Numbered from the stretch's first letter, positions 37,601-48,266 are shown. The stretch: 64,000 nucleotides of DNA from Halobacillus locisalis (GCF_013694105.1 NZ_JACEFG010000002.1:558001-622000); one strand, 5' to 3'. Translations and numbers: made by a program. The notes: generated by a model from the letters alone, not told the origin.

Positions 37601-37846
37601 GAAATCGATTCGATGGAGCTTGCCCGTGCATCGAAAGAAGAGAAGATGCACCAAATCAATGAGCTTCGCCGCTTCCAAGGTACTCATGAAGACAAGACGA
37701 CTCAAGCGTTGGATCGTTTGAAACAGGTCGCTGCCAGCGGGGGCAATATTTTTGCGGAATTGATGGAAACCGTAAAAGTGGCAAGTCTCGGTCAAATCAC
37801 CAACGCCTTGTACCAAGTAGGCGGGCAGTATCGTAGAAATATGTAA
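34601..37846 (+). CDS. icmF: Fused isobutyryl-CoA mutase IcmF
   Basis: 1081-aa adenosylcobalamin-dependent mutase that interconverts isobutyryl-CoA and n-butyryl-CoA (and pivalyl/isovaleryl-CoA in homologues). Domain order: B12-binding Rossmann domain about residues 12-145, with the base-off His25 in DGHDAS; MeaB-like G domain about 195-420, with GTGGAGKSS (206-214) and GDRIRM; linker; large TIM-barrel mutase domain about 530-1081. The full fusion length is as known from Geobacillus. ATG 34601 has AAAGGAGG nine bases upstream. It links branched-chain fatty acid or valine catabolism to the beta-oxidation genes upstream. Confidence 0.95.
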   Translation: MEQPTVYKPKNPVRFVTSSSLFDGHDASINIMRRILQSTGAEVIHLGHNRSVEEVVNAAIQEDVQGIAISSYQGGHVEYFKYMVDLLKEKGADHIRVYGGGGGVIIPREIKELHEYGVARVFSPEDGRTYGLQGMINQMIEECDFLPPLQVEEGVKQLTNGDHQAIARFITYVENTPKQEREAVAAFETAVEKVQEKTIPVLGITGTGGAGKSSLTDELIRRFVNEIPDKKIAILSVDPTKRKTGGALLGDRIRMNAIFNPRVYMRSLATRDARSELSTAVEEAIQVVKAAGVDFIIIETSGIGQGDAAITDITDLSMYVMTAEFGAPSQLEKIDMIDFADFIVINKFEQKGSEDAFNQVKKQYQRSHMLFHEDDAKFPVFGTIASQFNDPGTNTLFASVVDELNERFAWNNETSFERVDKVEKQNVIIPNDRKQYLRDISLAVRDYHQETEDEAEKARKLYQLKGTLSALEDEEAKASIERLIEDYERSIDRDAKEKLDDWNGLHERYSGDTYSFKVRDKEITMDLNTESLAGIKVPKVALPRYSDWGDRLTWLLKENVPGAFPFTAGVFPFKRKGEDPKRQFAGEGTPERTNRRFHYLSEGDDAKRLSTAFDSVTLYGEDPDERPDIYGKVGESGVNICTLEDMKKLYDGFDLVDPTTSVSMTINGPAPIILAMFFNTAIDQQLARFQEENGREPNAEEAAKIKEETIHVVRGTVQADILKEDQGQNTCIFSTEFALRMMGDIQQYFIDHEVRNYYSVSISGYHIAEAGANPITQLAFTLANGFTYVEYYLSRGMDINKFAPNLSFFFSNGLDPEYTVLGRVARRIWAIVMKNKYGANERSQKLKYHIQTSGRSLHAQEIDFNDIRTTLQALIAIQDNCNSLHTNSYDEAITTPTEESVRRAMAIQMIISKEFGLTKNENSLQGSYIIRELTDLVEEAVLQEFERINDRGGVLGAMERQYQRGKIQEESLYYEGKKHSGELPIVGVNTYLNPNPPSEEEIDSMELARASKEEKMHQINELRRFQGTHEDKTTQALDRLKQVAASGGNIFAELMETVKVASLGQITNALYQVGGQYRRNM

Positions 37847-37881
37847 GAATAGTGCAGGATTGTAGAATACTCGATTTCGAT

Positions 37882-38094
37882 ATGTTTATGTGAGTGACGG
37901 GGGGGATGGGGAACGAGTCGCTTTCCGTGGGGCGGGCGCTGAGCCTCCTCGAGCTAAAGCTCTGCTGGGTCTCAGCTGTCCCGCTTAATCCCACAGGGAG
38001 CGCCCACGACCGAGGAGGCTCGTCGGTTCCCCCACAGGAAAGCGAGTTATTTCCCAACACACCCTCCACTTACTTTCGAAGAGGACCCAAACAT
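37882..38094. repeat. Dispersed repeat, copy K (hybrid of reverse and forward halves)
   Basis: The left half (37910-38000) is of reverse type (CGAGTCGCTTTCCGTGGGGC, GGTCTCAGCTGTCC, CCCACAGG). The right half (38000-38060) is of forward type (CGACCGAGGAGGCTCGTCGG, CCCACAGGAAAGCGAGT). The inner arms do not match well, as expected if an adjacent reverse/forward pair lost the middle by recombination. Confidence 0.7.
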
Positions 38095-38183
38095 CTTTTG
38101 GAGGAGTTTGTCTGGCTAATGAGGCCGTATTTGAAAGAGACAAAAAATCAGCAACGAACACGAACGAATTCAAATGAATAGAG

Positions 38184-38218
38184 AAAGCGCCTTGCTTCAT
38201 AGAGAAGCAAGGCGCTTT
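38184..38218. terminator. Perfect 15-bp hairpin terminator
   Basis: AAAGCGCCTTGCTTC pairs with GAAGCAAGGCGCTTT around five bases. It serves the minus-strand gene at 38227 and probably the icmF side as well. Confidence 0.8.
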
Positions 38219-38226
38219 GAGCTTTC

Positions 38227-38541
38227 TTAGTGACCGCCGACTTGGTCGTCATCATGAGCTTGATTGATTTCGGTTACATACGGCTTTTTCATACCGTACC
38301 ATTCATACGTGACATTGTAGGTTTTGTCGGTCTCAAGAAGCATCCATGTGCTCGTATCTTTCACGTGAAGCTTTTTGTCATTCACCATCACGAAATAACC
38401 ATCATCATTGTGCGTTTTCTCCGTGATTGTTGCCTCTTTAAGGTGTGTGGATTGAATGAGACCATAGTTGGTAACGAGCCAGATCCCGACGATGATGACG
38501 GCGATCGTGGTGGCAATCCAGTTAAACGGGTGGGTTTTCAT
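38227..38541 (-). CDS. Hypothetical membrane-anchored protein, 104 aa
   Basis: An N-terminal hydrophobic helix (about residues 8-28) is followed by a polar domain with TYNVTYEWYGMKKPYV and a His/Asp-rich C-terminal end (HDDDQVGGH). The helix is probably an uncleaved anchor with the rest outside the cell. GAAGGAGAG lies upstream of the ATG and a terminator is close to the stop. No family recognised. It is monocistronic between icmF and rpoE. Confidence 0.65.
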   Translation of the reverse strand: MKTHPFNWIATTIAVIIVGIWLVTNYGLIQSTHLKEATITEKTHNDDGYFVMVNDKKLHVKDTSTWMLLETDKTYNVTYEWYGMKKPYVTEINQAHDDDQVGGH

Positions 38542-38690
38542 TTCCGCGTCTCTCCTTCGTGTTTACTTACGTACATTCAGTTTATATAAAAAGGGGCGGA
38601 ACACCAAACAATTCATATCTCTATCCTTACTTTGGCAATAACGTATACATTCTATTCTTTTAGGGTATTGATTTTGGTATATGAATCGAT

Positions 38691-38719
38691 TTGATTTTTG
38701 ATAGAGCAAATCATATAAT
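38691..38719 (+). promoter_or_regulatory. rpoE promoter
   Basis: TTGATT, 17 bases, TATAAT, about 78 bases before the GTG start. Confidence 0.8.
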
Positions 38720-38797
38720 GGATGGTATGATTAAATGTGATTCGTATGTCTATGACGTCATATTTTCTATCTTGCGTATACAAAGGAGTGCTGGATC

Positions 38798-39340
38798 GTG
38801 AGCTTAAAACAACTAAGCAAAGAGCAAATTGAAGAGATTTCAATGATTGAACTTGCAACGATCATTTTGGAAGATGAAAGAGAAGCGATTGATTTCAATG
38901 AAATCTTCAAGCGTATTGCTTCTGTAAAAGGTTTTACTGCCAAGCAGAAGGAAGAATACATCTCACAGTTCTATACAGATATGAACATTGACGGTCGTTT
39001 CATGACGATCGGAACAAACCGTTGGGGTCTCCGCAGCTGGTACCCTGTCGAGCAACTGGAAGAGGAAATCGCGAACCTTCCACAAAAACGTAAAAAGAAG
39101 AAAAAAAAGAAGAAACCATCCAAGCTGCTTGAAGATGAGCTGGGTGTATCAGACTACGATGCAACAGACGACGATGATTTGGAAGATGACGTCGATCTGA
39201 CTGACGAAGATCTTGATTTGGATGACGATGATGATTTCGAAGGTGACTACGAAGATGACGATTTGGACGAAGAGGAAGAAGAAATGGTCGAAGATGATAT
39301 CAGCTTCATCGGAGACGATGACGAGGACGACGACAAGTAA
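38798..39340 (+). CDS. rpoE: RNA polymerase delta subunit
   Basis: 180-aa delta subunit of Firmicutes RNA polymerase, which speeds recycling and lowers nonspecific binding. Residues about 1-90 are the folded HARE-HTH domain (FNEIFKRIASVKGFTAKQKEEY). A lysine stretch (about 98-107) follows, then a nearly pure Asp/Glu tail to the end. The lysine block followed by the acidic tail is as in B. subtilis. The GTG start has AAAGGAG eight bases upstream. It is followed directly by the pyrG attenuated leader. Confidence 0.96.
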   Translation: MSLKQLSKEQIEEISMIELATIILEDEREAIDFNEIFKRIASVKGFTAKQKEEYISQFYTDMNIDGRFMTIGTNRWGLRSWYPVEQLEEEIANLPQKRKKKKKKKKPSKLLEDELGVSDYDATDDDDLEDDVDLTDEDLDLDDDDDFEGDYEDDDLDEEEEEMVEDDISFIGDDDEDDDK

Positions 39341-39348
39341 AATCGTGG

Positions 39349-39377
39349 TTGACTTTCAAAAGCCAAATCAGTACAAT
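39349..39377 (+). promoter_or_regulatory. pyrG promoter
   Basis: TTGACT, 17 bases, TACAAT. Transcription would start at GGGC (39385-39388), seven bases downstream of the -10. Confidence 0.88.
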
Positions 39378-39384
39378 CTTATTT

Positions 39385-41196
<1,812 letters not shown>

Positions 41197-41207
41197 TAAT
41201 TTATGTG

Positions 41208-41241
41208 AAAAGGCTAAGACTTTGTGTCTTAGTCTTTTTTT
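41208..41241 (+). terminator. pyrG terminator
   Basis: AAAGGCTAAGAC pairs with GTCTTAGTCTTT, followed by a T-run. Confidence 0.85.
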
Positions 41242-41287
41242 GTGTTTGGATAAGGGGGTGGGTGCTCGCAAAAAGGTTTGGGCGCTT

Positions 41288-41523
41288 ATCGGACATCTGC
41301 CCGTCCGATTCGGACAAAGGCTGCATTAATCCGGACACCTTCACCTCGATTTCGGACAAGAATCATGGTGAATCGGACATTTGGCCATAATTCGGACAAG
41401 CGCTCTGTGATTTCGTACACCTGCGCACGTAATTCAGACAATTGCCCCGCACCCTCCATCCACCTAGCCTGAATTCGGACACCTTCGACTATATTTCAGA
41501 CAATTTCCCCAAAATTTCGGACA
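41288..41523 (+). repeat. 21-bp-phased array of TTCGGACA motifs
   Basis: Eleven copies of the 8-mer TTCGGACA, or one- or two-base variants, start at 41288, 41309, 41330, 41351, 41372, 41391, 41412, 41433, 41474, 41495 and 41516. Steps are 21 bp except one of 19 and one of 41 (a missing unit). Spacers of about 13 bp differ in sequence. Uneven steps break any reading frame, and no ribosome binding site is present. Function unknown. Confidence 0.85.
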
Positions 41524-41601
41524 CCTCGACCCACTCAACCCCGACCCAGCCATCAAAATAAGCAGTAAATCCCAAAAATCCCAAAACAGAACATACATAC
41601 G

Positions 41602-41630
41602 GCAGGAGATAAGAAGTTTTCATCGAAAGT
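41602..41630 (+). promoter_or_regulatory. Possible sigma-H promoter of spo0F
   Basis: GCAGGAGAT, 11 bases, ATCGAAAGT resembles the sigma-H pattern AGGAWWW/RnnGAAT with one mismatch in the -10. spo0F of B. subtilis is sigma-H dependent. A TTGACA at 41647-41652 could be a separate sigma-A -35. Confidence 0.45.
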
Positions 41631-41711
41631 AATTCATAGAGTGTATTTGACATAGAGGAATTCAATCACAAATAGAGACTAGCTCAATTTTTACTAGGAA
41701 GGAGGAAAGAT

Positions 41712-42080
41712 ATGGCGAATCAAATACTTATTGTCGACGACCAGAGTGGAATCCGCCTACTGTTAGAAGAAATTTTGAAAAGTGATGGATATCAAACTCT
41801 ATCGGCAAAAACCGGGAAACAAGCCTGCGACTTAGCAGAGACGAACGAGATCGACCTCATGATCATGGATTACAATCTTCCTGTCATGCACGGAAGAGAA
41901 GTTTTAGAAAAAATGAGGGAAAGAGGGTGTAAACACCCTGTCATCGTGATTACAGGTGAGGCGAAAGAAACGGTGGAGAAAGACATCGACCATCCTTTCG
42001 TCCGTGCCGTGATCACTAAGCCCTTCGACATCCATAAATTGAAAGAATTGGTTGCTGGAGAGCTTATGAAGAGCCTGTGA
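41712..42080 (+). CDS. spo0F: Sporulation response regulator Spo0F
   Basis: 122-aa single-domain receiver. It relays phosphate from sporulation kinases to Spo0B. The acidic pocket Asp9/Asp10, the phosphorylated Asp53 (IMDYNLP), Thr81 and Lys103 (ITKPFD) are present. The region after Asp53 (NLPVMHG) differs from B. subtilis (KIPGMDG), so contacts to kinases or Spo0B may differ. Location directly before fbaA is the usual spo0F site. The ATG follows GGAAGGAGG. Confidence 0.85.
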   Translation: MANQILIVDDQSGIRLLLEEILKSDGYQTLSAKTGKQACDLAETNEIDLMIMDYNLPVMHGREVLEKMRERGCKHPVIVITGEAKETVEKDIDHPFVRAVITKPFDIHKLKELVAGELMKSL

Positions 42081-42123
42081 GAACCTTTTTTTAAATGAAA
42101 GCGCTATATACTTGTGCTGTTGT

Positions 42124-42152
42124 TGCACCAAGGGAAGGGTATTGGTATTCTA
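42124..42152 (+). promoter_or_regulatory. fbaA promoter
   Basis: TTGCAC, 17 bases, TATTCT, about 86 bases before the fbaA start. Confidence 0.6.
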
Positions 42153-42238
42153 ATACTGTAGCTAAACTTACATGGTGTACTTTTCTGTGAAAAGCACTTG
42201 TAACAAATAGACGTTATTCATTTAAAGGAGGATCTTTC

Positions 42239-43102
42239 ATGCCGTTAGTATCTATGAAAGAAATGCTAGAAACTGCTAAAGAGAACCGTTACGGTGTCGG
42301 GCAGTTCAACTTAAATAATCTTGAGTACGCTCAAGCGATTCTTCAGGCTGCTGAAGAAGAGAAGTCTCCAGTCATCCTTGGTGTATCCGAAGGTGCTGCA
42401 CGTTACATGGGTGGATTTAACGTAGTCGTAGACATGGTTAAAGCCCTAATGACTTCTTATGGTACAACTGTACCTGTAGCGATTCACTTGGACCACGGTT
42501 CAAGCTTCGAAAAATGTGCGGAAGCAATCCACGCTGGATTCACTTCTGTTATGATCGACGCTTCTCACGATCCACTAGAAGAGAACATTGCCGTTACGAG
42601 AAAAGTTGTTGAATTGGCTCACATCCACGGAGTTTCTGTTGAAGCAGAACTTGGCCGTGTAGGTGGACAAGAAGACGACATCATCGTAGACGATGCAGAA
42701 GCTGCATACGCGATCCCTTCTGAGTGTAAGCAACTTGTTGACGAAACAAACGTTGACGTATTTGCACCAGCTCTAGGTTCTGTACACGGTCCTTACAAAG
42801 GTGAACCGAACCTTGGATTCGACCGTATGGAAGAGATCATGGGTCTTGTAGACAAGCCGCTTGTTCTTCACGGTGGTACAGGAATCCCTACAGCTGATAT
42901 CAAGAAAGCCATTTCTTTCGGTACAGCGAAAATCAACGTAAACACGGAAAACCAGATCGCTCAAGGTAAAGCGGTACGTGAAGTTCTTGCTGAACAGCCT
43001 GAACAATACGATCCTCGTAAATATCTTGGACCTGGTCGTGAAGCAATCAAACAAACCGTTATCGGCAAAATGCGCGAATTCGGTTCTTCTCAACAAGCAT
43101 AA
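42239..43102 (+). CDS. fbaA: Fructose-bisphosphate aldolase, class II
   Basis: 287-aa zinc aldolase of glycolysis and gluconeogenesis. The metal and substrate motifs are [15 protein letters not shown] (about residues 82-96), [13 protein letters not shown] (about 137-149), [13 protein letters not shown] (about 180-192) and HGGTGIP (about 210-216). Codon use is strongly biased, as for a highly expressed gene. It starts after AAAGGAGG and ends with its own terminator. Confidence 0.97.
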   Translation: MPLVSMKEMLETAKENRYGVGQFNLNNLEYAQAILQAAEEEKSPVILGVSEGAARYMGGFNVVVDMVKALMTSYGTTVPVAIHLDHGSSFEKCAEAIHAGFTSVMIDASHDPLEENIAVTRKVVELAHIHGVSVEAELGRVGGQEDDIIVDDAEAAYAIPSECKQLVDETNVDVFAPALGSVHGPYKGEPNLGFDRMEEIMGLVDKPLVLHGGTGIPTADIKKAISFGTAKINVNTENQIAQGKAVREVLAEQPEQYDPRKYLGPGREAIKQTVIGKMREFGSSQQA

Positions 43103-43109
43103 AGTGTTT

Positions 43110-43143
43110 CAAGGAAGCCGTTACCCAGTAGCGGTTTCCTTTT
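43110..43143 (+). terminator. fbaA terminator
   Basis: AAGGAAGCCG pairs with GCGGTTTCCTT via G-T pairs, followed by a short T-run. Confidence 0.7.
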
Positions 43144-43215
43144 GAATGTTTATGAAAACGCCATCATTTGATTTTTTTCATGGAAAACCTACATTATTAG
43201 ACAGAGGTGTTAACG

Positions 43216-43857
43216 ATGAAATTTTTTATTGATACGGCCAATATTGAAGATATTCGTGAAGCGAACGCGTTAGGGGTATTATCTGGCGTTACGACGAACC
43301 CGAGTCTTGTTGCGAAAGAAGGCGTTTCTTTCCACGATCGTCTGAAAGAAATCACAGCTGAAGTCGACGGTTCGGTCAGTGCTGAAGTGGTGGCAGAAGA
43401 CGCTGAGGGCATGATTGAAGAAGGAAAAGAGTTAGCGGCCATCGCTCCTCATATTACGGTGAAAGTCCCGATGACCTTAGAAGGGATGAAAGCCGTGAAG
43501 GCGTTCAGCGATTTGAATATCAAAACGAACGTCACGCTGATCTTCTCCGCGAACCAGGCCTTGCTTGCAGCGCGTGCTGGAGCGACCTATGTTTCCCCGT
43601 TCCTTGGACGCTTGGATGATATCGGCCATAACGGAGTCGAGTTGATCGCCCAAATCGCAGAAATCTTCGATCGACATGCAATCGATACAGAAATCATCGC
43701 AGCATCGATCCGCCATCCGATCCATGTTACAGAAGCAGCCATCAATGGCGCTCACATCGCAACCGTACCGTTTAAGATCTTTCAGCAAATCGTCAAACAC
43801 CCTTTGACGGACCAAGGGATTGAAAAATTCCTCGATGACTGGAATAATCAAAAATAA
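43216..43857 (+). CDS. tal: Transaldolase-like protein (TalC/fructose-6-phosphate aldolase family)
   Basis: 213-aa small transaldolase of the pentose phosphate pathway. The N-terminal [14 protein letters not shown] and [13 protein letters not shown], the Schiff-base Lys in HITVKVPMT (about residue 84) and [29 protein letters not shown] (in parts) are typical. ATG 43216 has GAGGTG six bases upstream; TTG/ATG further up adds three residues. It lies between fbaA and murA as in B. subtilis (ywjH). Confidence 0.94.
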   Translation: MKFFIDTANIEDIREANALGVLSGVTTNPSLVAKEGVSFHDRLKEITAEVDGSVSAEVVAEDAEGMIEEGKELAAIAPHITVKVPMTLEGMKAVKAFSDLNIKTNVTLIFSANQALLAARAGATYVSPFLGRLDDIGHNGVELIAQIAEIFDRHAIDTEIIAASIRHPIHVTEAAINGAHIATVPFKIFQQIVKHPLTDQGIEKFLDDWNNQK

Positions 43858-43925
43858 GTAGAGTGTAATGGAAAAAATTGCACATACTAGGCGTATCATC
43901 TTTACCTAAAAGCGAGGAGTATTTC

Positions 43926-45212
43926 ATGCATAAATTATTAGTGGAAGGTGGAACTCGCTTACGCGGACAAGTTCGTGTAAGTGGTGCCAAGAACAGTGCC
44001 GTTGCTTTGTTGCCAGCAGCTATTTTAGCTGAGTCCCCCGTCACGATCGAAGGTCTTCCGGACATTTCTGATGTCGGTATCTTGTCCGATTTGCTCGAAG
44101 AAATCGGAGGTCAGGTCAAGAAAGATGGCAGAACGATCCACATCGATCCTTCGAATATGGTGTCGATGCCATTGCCGAACGGAAAAGTGAAAAAGCTTCG
44201 AGCCTCCTATTATTTCATGGGAGCGATGCTTGGTCGTTTCAATAAGGCGGTCATCGGGTTACCTGGAGGTTGTCATTTAGGTCCTCGTCCGATCGATCAG
44301 CACATCAAAGGCTTTGAAGCCCTGGGTGCGGAAGTGACGAATGAACAAGGGGCTATTTATTTACGTGCTAAAGAACTACGTGGCGCCCGCATTTATTTGG
44401 ATGTCGTCAGTGTTGGGGCGACGATCAATATTATGCTCGCAGCCGTCCGTGCCAAAGGGAAAACCGTGATTGAAAACGCGGCGAAAGAACCGGAAATCAT
44501 TGATGTTGCTACCTTACTGACAAGTATGGGAGCCAAAATCAAGGGAGCCGGAACCGACGTCATCCGAATTGAAGGTGTCGATCAGTTGAACGGGTGTCTA
44601 CATACGATTATTCCAGATCGTATTGAGGCTGGCACATACACCATCATGGCGGCAGCCCAGGGGGATGAAATGATCATTGATAATGTCATTCCTCAACACT
44701 TAGAATCGCTTTTGGCGAAACTGCGTGAGATGGGTGTCACGATTGAAGAGAACGATGAGCAGTTGTATGTCAGACCGGGCAAAAATTTGAAGAGTGTCGA
44801 TATCAAAACACTCGTCTATCCTGGTTTTCCGACAGACTTGCAGCAGCCATTCACTTCGCTGCTTACTCAAGCAGAAGGAACAGGTGTCGTATCCGATACG
44901 ATTTATCAAGCTCGCTTCAAGCATGTCGATGAGCTCCGTCGCATGAATGCTTCGATTAAAGTCGAAGGCGGTTCAGCGATCGTCTCTGGTCAATCCAACC
45001 TGCAAGGCGCTAAAGTGAAAGCCACTGACTTGCGCGCGGGAGCGGCCCTTGTCATTGCAGGTCTGATGGCAGATGGGGTGACCGAAATTACAGGTGTCGA
45101 TCATATAGAACGCGGGTATGAGAATATTACCAACAAATTGATCGAACTTGGCGCTAAAGTCTGGTATGAGGAAATGTCCGAAGAAGAAGTGGAACAGTTC
45201 CAAAACAGCTGA
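43926..45212 (+). CDS. murA2: UDP-N-acetylglucosamine 1-carboxyvinyltransferase (MurA2/MurAB)
   Basis: 428-aa enzyme for the first committed step of peptidoglycan synthesis: transfer of enolpyruvate from PEP to UDP-GlcNAc. The catalytic Cys116 is in [12 protein letters not shown], and the substrate loop [14 protein letters not shown] is at about residues 18-31. Position between tal and rho marks it as the second Firmicutes copy (MurAB/MurZ). ATG 43926 has GCGAGGAG upstream; an in-frame extension to 43878 is not family-like. Confidence 0.95.
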   Translation: MHKLLVEGGTRLRGQVRVSGAKNSAVALLPAAILAESPVTIEGLPDISDVGILSDLLEEIGGQVKKDGRTIHIDPSNMVSMPLPNGKVKKLRASYYFMGAMLGRFNKAVIGLPGGCHLGPRPIDQHIKGFEALGAEVTNEQGAIYLRAKELRGARIYLDVVSVGATINIMLAAVRAKGKTVIENAAKEPEIIDVATLLTSMGAKIKGAGTDVIRIEGVDQLNGCLHTIIPDRIEAGTYTIMAAAQGDEMIIDNVIPQHLESLLAKLREMGVTIEENDEQLYVRPGKNLKSVDIKTLVYPGFPTDLQQPFTSLLTQAEGTGVVSDTIYQARFKHVDELRRMNASIKVEGGSAIVSGQSNLQGAKVKATDLRAGAALVIAGLMADGVTEITGVDHIERGYENITNKLIELGAKVWYEEMSEEEVEQFQNS

Positions 45213-45279
45213 CGTCTTCTAGTCTTATGGAAAAACGAATGATGTCATGAAACCGTAATGTTTTGTCTATGATAGGGAG

Positions 45280-45306
45280 GAAAGCCGGGTAACTCCGGCT
45301 TTCTTC
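45280..45306 (+). terminator. murA2 terminator
   Basis: GAAAGCCGG pairs with CCGGCTTTC around six bases, followed by TTCT. Confidence 0.7.
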
Positions 45307-45359
45307 TATATGATTCTCCGCCCCCAATTGTCTGCAAATGGCTTTTTATTAAATTATGA

Positions 45360-45388
45360 TTGAAACCCGGTGGGGACAGGAGTACAAT
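45360..45388 (+). promoter_or_regulatory. rho promoter
   Basis: TTGAAA, 17 bases, TACAAT. It gives a leader of about 185 bases before the GTG start. rho leaders are often sites of autoregulation; no specific structure was identified. Confidence 0.7.
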
Positions 45389-45579
45389 AAAGGTTGTTTG
45401 ATAGACATAGAAGAAAGTATTCCTTAAATCCTCGTAAGCTTCAAACATATAACTTCTATTACTTCTCCCATTTCTTCTATTGCACACGAGAAGTCATTAA
45501 ACACTTTCACAATAACAAGCTTACAACGAAATATGGCCTGATTCAGGCTGAACAGAAATTTTATAAAAGTGGTGATTTT

Positions 45580-46878
45580 GTGGCAGATTTAACGATCTCC
45601 AATCTTGAGACAATGACTTTGAAGGGTCTCTATGAAAAAGCGAAACAATTCAAAGTCTCTTATTATGCAAAACTAACAAAACGAGAATTGATTTTTGCCA
45701 TTCTGAAAGCGCAAGCGGAAAAGGACGGCTTTTTATTCATGGATGGAATTCTAGAAATCATTCCGTCTGAAGGATTCGGATTCTTACGTCCGATCAACTA
45801 TTCTCCGAGTGCGGAAGACATTTACATTTCTGCATCCCAAATCCGCCGGTTCGATCTGAGAAATGGCGACAAGGTTTCCGGTAAAGTCCGCCCGCCGAAG
45901 GAAAACGAACGTTACTACGGCTTGCTGCACGTGGACGCCGTCAATGGTGAAGATCCGGATTCGGCAAAAGAGCGCGTGCACTTCCCGGCATTGACGCCGT
46001 TGTATCCAGACCGTCAGATGAAGCTTGAAACAGAACCGAAAAAGCTATCTACACGAATTATGGACGTCATGTCTCCGGTCGGGTATGGTCAGCGTGGTCT
46101 GATCGTAGCACCTCCAAAAGCGGGTAAAACGATGCTGCTTAAGCAAATCGCAAACAGCATTTCAACGAATCACCCGGATTCGAAGCTCATTATCTTACTT
46201 GTTGATGAGCGTCCGGAAGAAGTGACGGACATCGAACGCTCGGTAGCCCCGGATGTGGATGTCGTCAGCTCGACGTTTGACGAAGTACCGGAAAATCATA
46301 TCAAAGTGTCTGAACTTGTTTTAGAACGCGCGATGCGTCTAGTCGAACACAAGCGCGATGTCATCGTATTGATGGATAGCATCACTCGTTTGGCAAGAGC
46401 GTACAACCTCGTCATCCCACCGAGCGGTCGTACATTATCCGGAGGAATCGACCCAGCCGCTTTCCACCGCCCGAAACGATTCTTCGGTGCTGCACGTAAC
46501 ATTGAAGAAGGCGGAAGCTTGACCATTCTTGCAACAGCCCTTGTCGATACAGGGTCACGCATGGATGACGTCATTTATGAGGAATTCAAAGGGACTGGAA
46601 ATATGGAGCTGCATCTGGATCGCAATTTGGCCGAGCGCCGGATCTTCCCAGCTATCGATGTTTTACGTTCTGGTACGAGAAAAGAAGAGTTACTCATGCC
46701 GAAACCTTATCTCGACAAAGTGTGGGCCATCCGTAAAACGATGTCCGATGCCCCAGACTTCGCTGATCGCTTCCTGCGTCGTATAAGAGGCTCCAAAAAT
46801 AATGAAGAGTTTTTCGATATGATGGATAAAGATATGCAGAACAAGAAGCCGCAGAAGGCACCAGCTCGTCGCTCATAA
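45580..46878 (+). CDS. rho: Transcription termination factor Rho
   Basis: 432-aa RNA-dependent helicase. An N-terminal domain and the CSD RNA-binding domain ([16 protein letters not shown] about residues 50-65) are followed by the ATPase with Walker [12 protein letters not shown] (about 180-190) and [12 protein letters not shown]. The R-loop and Q-loop [17 protein letters not shown] is present. GTG 45580 is chosen because family members start here (MxDxxISxLExM) with GTGGTG upstream; the long upstream open frame covers the leader and promoter. Confidence 0.96.
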   Translation: MADLTISNLETMTLKGLYEKAKQFKVSYYAKLTKRELIFAILKAQAEKDGFLFMDGILEIIPSEGFGFLRPINYSPSAEDIYISASQIRRFDLRNGDKVSGKVRPPKENERYYGLLHVDAVNGEDPDSAKERVHFPALTPLYPDRQMKLETEPKKLSTRIMDVMSPVGYGQRGLIVAPPKAGKTMLLKQIANSISTNHPDSKLIILLVDERPEEVTDIERSVAPDVDVVSSTFDEVPENHIKVSELVLERAMRLVEHKRDVIVLMDSITRLARAYNLVIPPSGRTLSGGIDPAAFHRPKRFFGAARNIEEGGSLTILATALVDTGSRMDDVIYEEFKGTGNMELHLDRNLAERRIFPAIDVLRSGTRKEELLMPKPYLDKVWAIRKTMSDAPDFADRFLRRIRGSKNNEEFFDMMDKDMQNKKPQKAPARRS

Positions 46879-46914
46879 AATATGAAGGGAGAAAGATTAT
46901 TTCATCCAGTTATG

Positions 46915-46943
46915 TTGCAATGGATAACTCGGACTGTTATAAT
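46915..46943 (+). promoter_or_regulatory. rpmE2 promoter
   Basis: TTGCAA, 17 bases, TATAAT. The leader is about 95 bases. Confidence 0.8.
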
Positions 46944-47046
46944 CTTTCTATGTGAGTTTCAGTAAAAGGTGTTTATTTTAAACCTTCGACGGCTCTTACA
47001 ATAACTCTGTTTCTAAAGGATTCAGGGCAAAAAGGAGTGGAAGAAC

Positions 47047-47292
47047 ATGAAATCAGGAATTCATCCAGAATACCGTAACGTTGTATTTCTTGACACTAGT
47101 TCTAATTTCAAGTTTCTAACAGGTTCTACTAAGTACTCTGAGGAAACGATCGAATGGGAAGATGGAAACACGTATCCATTGATCCGCGTAGAAATTAGTT
47201 CTGAGTCACACCCGTTCTACACTGGTAAGCAGAAAGCTGACAAAGCTGGCGGCCGTGTTGATCGATTCAAGAAAAAATATAACCTTTCATAA
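47047..47292 (+). CDS. rpmE2: Ribosomal protein bL31, type B (zinc-independent)
   Basis: 81-aa large-subunit protein. The [19 protein letters not shown] start and [20 protein letters not shown] end are diagnostic of type B. There are no cysteines at all, so it lacks the zinc ribbon of type A. In B. subtilis the gene after rho is the zinc-containing rpmE and the type-B gene lies elsewhere under Zur control, so this locus differs. The ATG has AAAGGAG upstream; no Zur box was seen. Confidence 0.95.
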   Translation: MKSGIHPEYRNVVFLDTSSNFKFLTGSTKYSEETIEWEDGNTYPLIRVEISSESHPFYTGKQKADKAGGRVDRFKKKYNLS

Positions 47293-47335
47293 TAATCAGA
47301 GACCATCTTTTGATGGAAACTGTTTCATTTTGAAC

Positions 47336-47377
47336 AAAAACAGGCAAATTGTCTTTATGGTTTGCCTGTTTTTTTGT
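47336..47377 (+). terminator. rpmE2 terminator
   Basis: AAAACAGGCAAA pairs with TTTGCCTGTTTT, followed by a long T-run. Confidence 0.9.
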
Positions 47378-47472
47378 CAAAAAATAGGGAATAATAACAG
47401 TGACACATATAAAACCACATGATTGAAGCTATGATGTGGCATCCCCTGCGACTTTGTAGTTTTGGTAAATGT

Positions 47473-47571
47473 GGACAGCAATAGAGAAATGGTGAATAGA
47501 AGGAGGGCTGTCCTTGGTGATCCATGAGCGATTGATCATTCGTTCCGAAATCATCGGGAGGGCTCTTTTTT
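47473..47571 (+). promoter_or_regulatory. Structured leader upstream of tdk, role unknown
   Basis: GGACAGC (47473-47479) pairs with GCTGTCC (47507-47513). GGAGGGCT occurs twice (47502 and 47557), and the second is followed directly by a six-T run. No stable terminator hairpin precedes the Ts. It could be a regulatory leader or an old element. Confidence 0.3.
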
Positions 47572-47602
47572 GCTGATAGCGGTTAGCGAGAAGGGAGCGA
47601 CA

Positions 47603-48229
47603 GTGGACGTGTATGTAATGAAGCAGAGCGGTTGGGTAGAAGTCATTTGTGGAAGTATGTTCAGCGGAAAGTCGGAGGAATTGATTCGTAGGGTTCGTCG
47701 TGCTACATTCGGGAATTTGACGGTCCGTGTGTACAAGCCGGCCATCGATAATCGTTATAAAGATGATGCGATTGTCTCTCATAACGGAACATCCGTGTGG
47801 GCGCGCCCGGTGAAAGCATCGCTGGATATTCTTCAAGAAGTCGATGATGAAGTCGATATTGTCGGAATTGATGAAGTGCAGTTTTTTGATGAACACATCG
47901 TTGAAGTCGTAGAATGTTTAGCTGATCGCGGCATTCGTGTAGTCGTCGCCGGGTTAGATACAGATTTCCGTGGTGAGCCGTTCGGCAAAATGCCTGCGTT
48001 GATGGCTCTGAGTGAGAACGTAACGAAGCTGAATGCGATTTGTCCGGTGTGTGGCTCACCTGCCAGCCGAACACAGCGTCTCATCAATGATGAGCCTGCT
48101 TCTTACGACGACCCGATCATCCTAGTCGGGGCATCCGAATCTTACGAGCCGAGATGTCGTCACCATCACAAAGTTCCAAACAAGCCCAGGCAACAGCAAG
48201 TGAAAGCAGCCTACGCTGAAAAACAATAA
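47603..48229 (+). CDS. tdk: Thymidine kinase
   Basis: About 208-aa type II thymidine kinase of the salvage pathway. Walker [15 protein letters not shown] lies near residues 17-30. The DEVQFFD catalytic region (about 93-99) and a zinc site from CPVCGS and the C-terminal RCRHHH follow. Start choice is uncertain: GTG 47603 (five bases after AAGGGAG) or GTG 47609, which matches the usual MYxMKQSGW N-terminus. Position after rpmE and before prfA is as in Bacillus. Confidence 0.93.
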   Translation: MDVYVMKQSGWVEVICGSMFSGKSEELIRRVRRATFGNLTVRVYKPAIDNRYKDDAIVSHNGTSVWARPVKASLDILQEVDDEVDIVGIDEVQFFDEHIVEVVECLADRGIRVVVAGLDTDFRGEPFGKMPALMALSENVTKLNAICPVCGSPASRTQRLINDEPASYDDPIILVGASESYEPRCRHHHKVPNKPRQQQVKAAYAEKQ

Positions 48230-48234
48230 CAACA

Positions 48235-48266
48235 AACGGTAGCTCTCATCAGGGCTACCGTTTTTT
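48235..48266 (+). terminator. tdk terminator
   Basis: AACGGTAGC pairs with GGCTACCGTT, followed by six Ts. Confidence 0.85.

Noticed and set aside
41288-41523. CRISPR-like array
   Set aside because: The repeat unit is only about 8 bp and spacers about 13 bp, with no leader or cas genes.
47473-47571. T-box leader upstream of tdk
   Set aside because: No AGGGUGGNACCGCG motif and no proper terminator/antiterminator pair.
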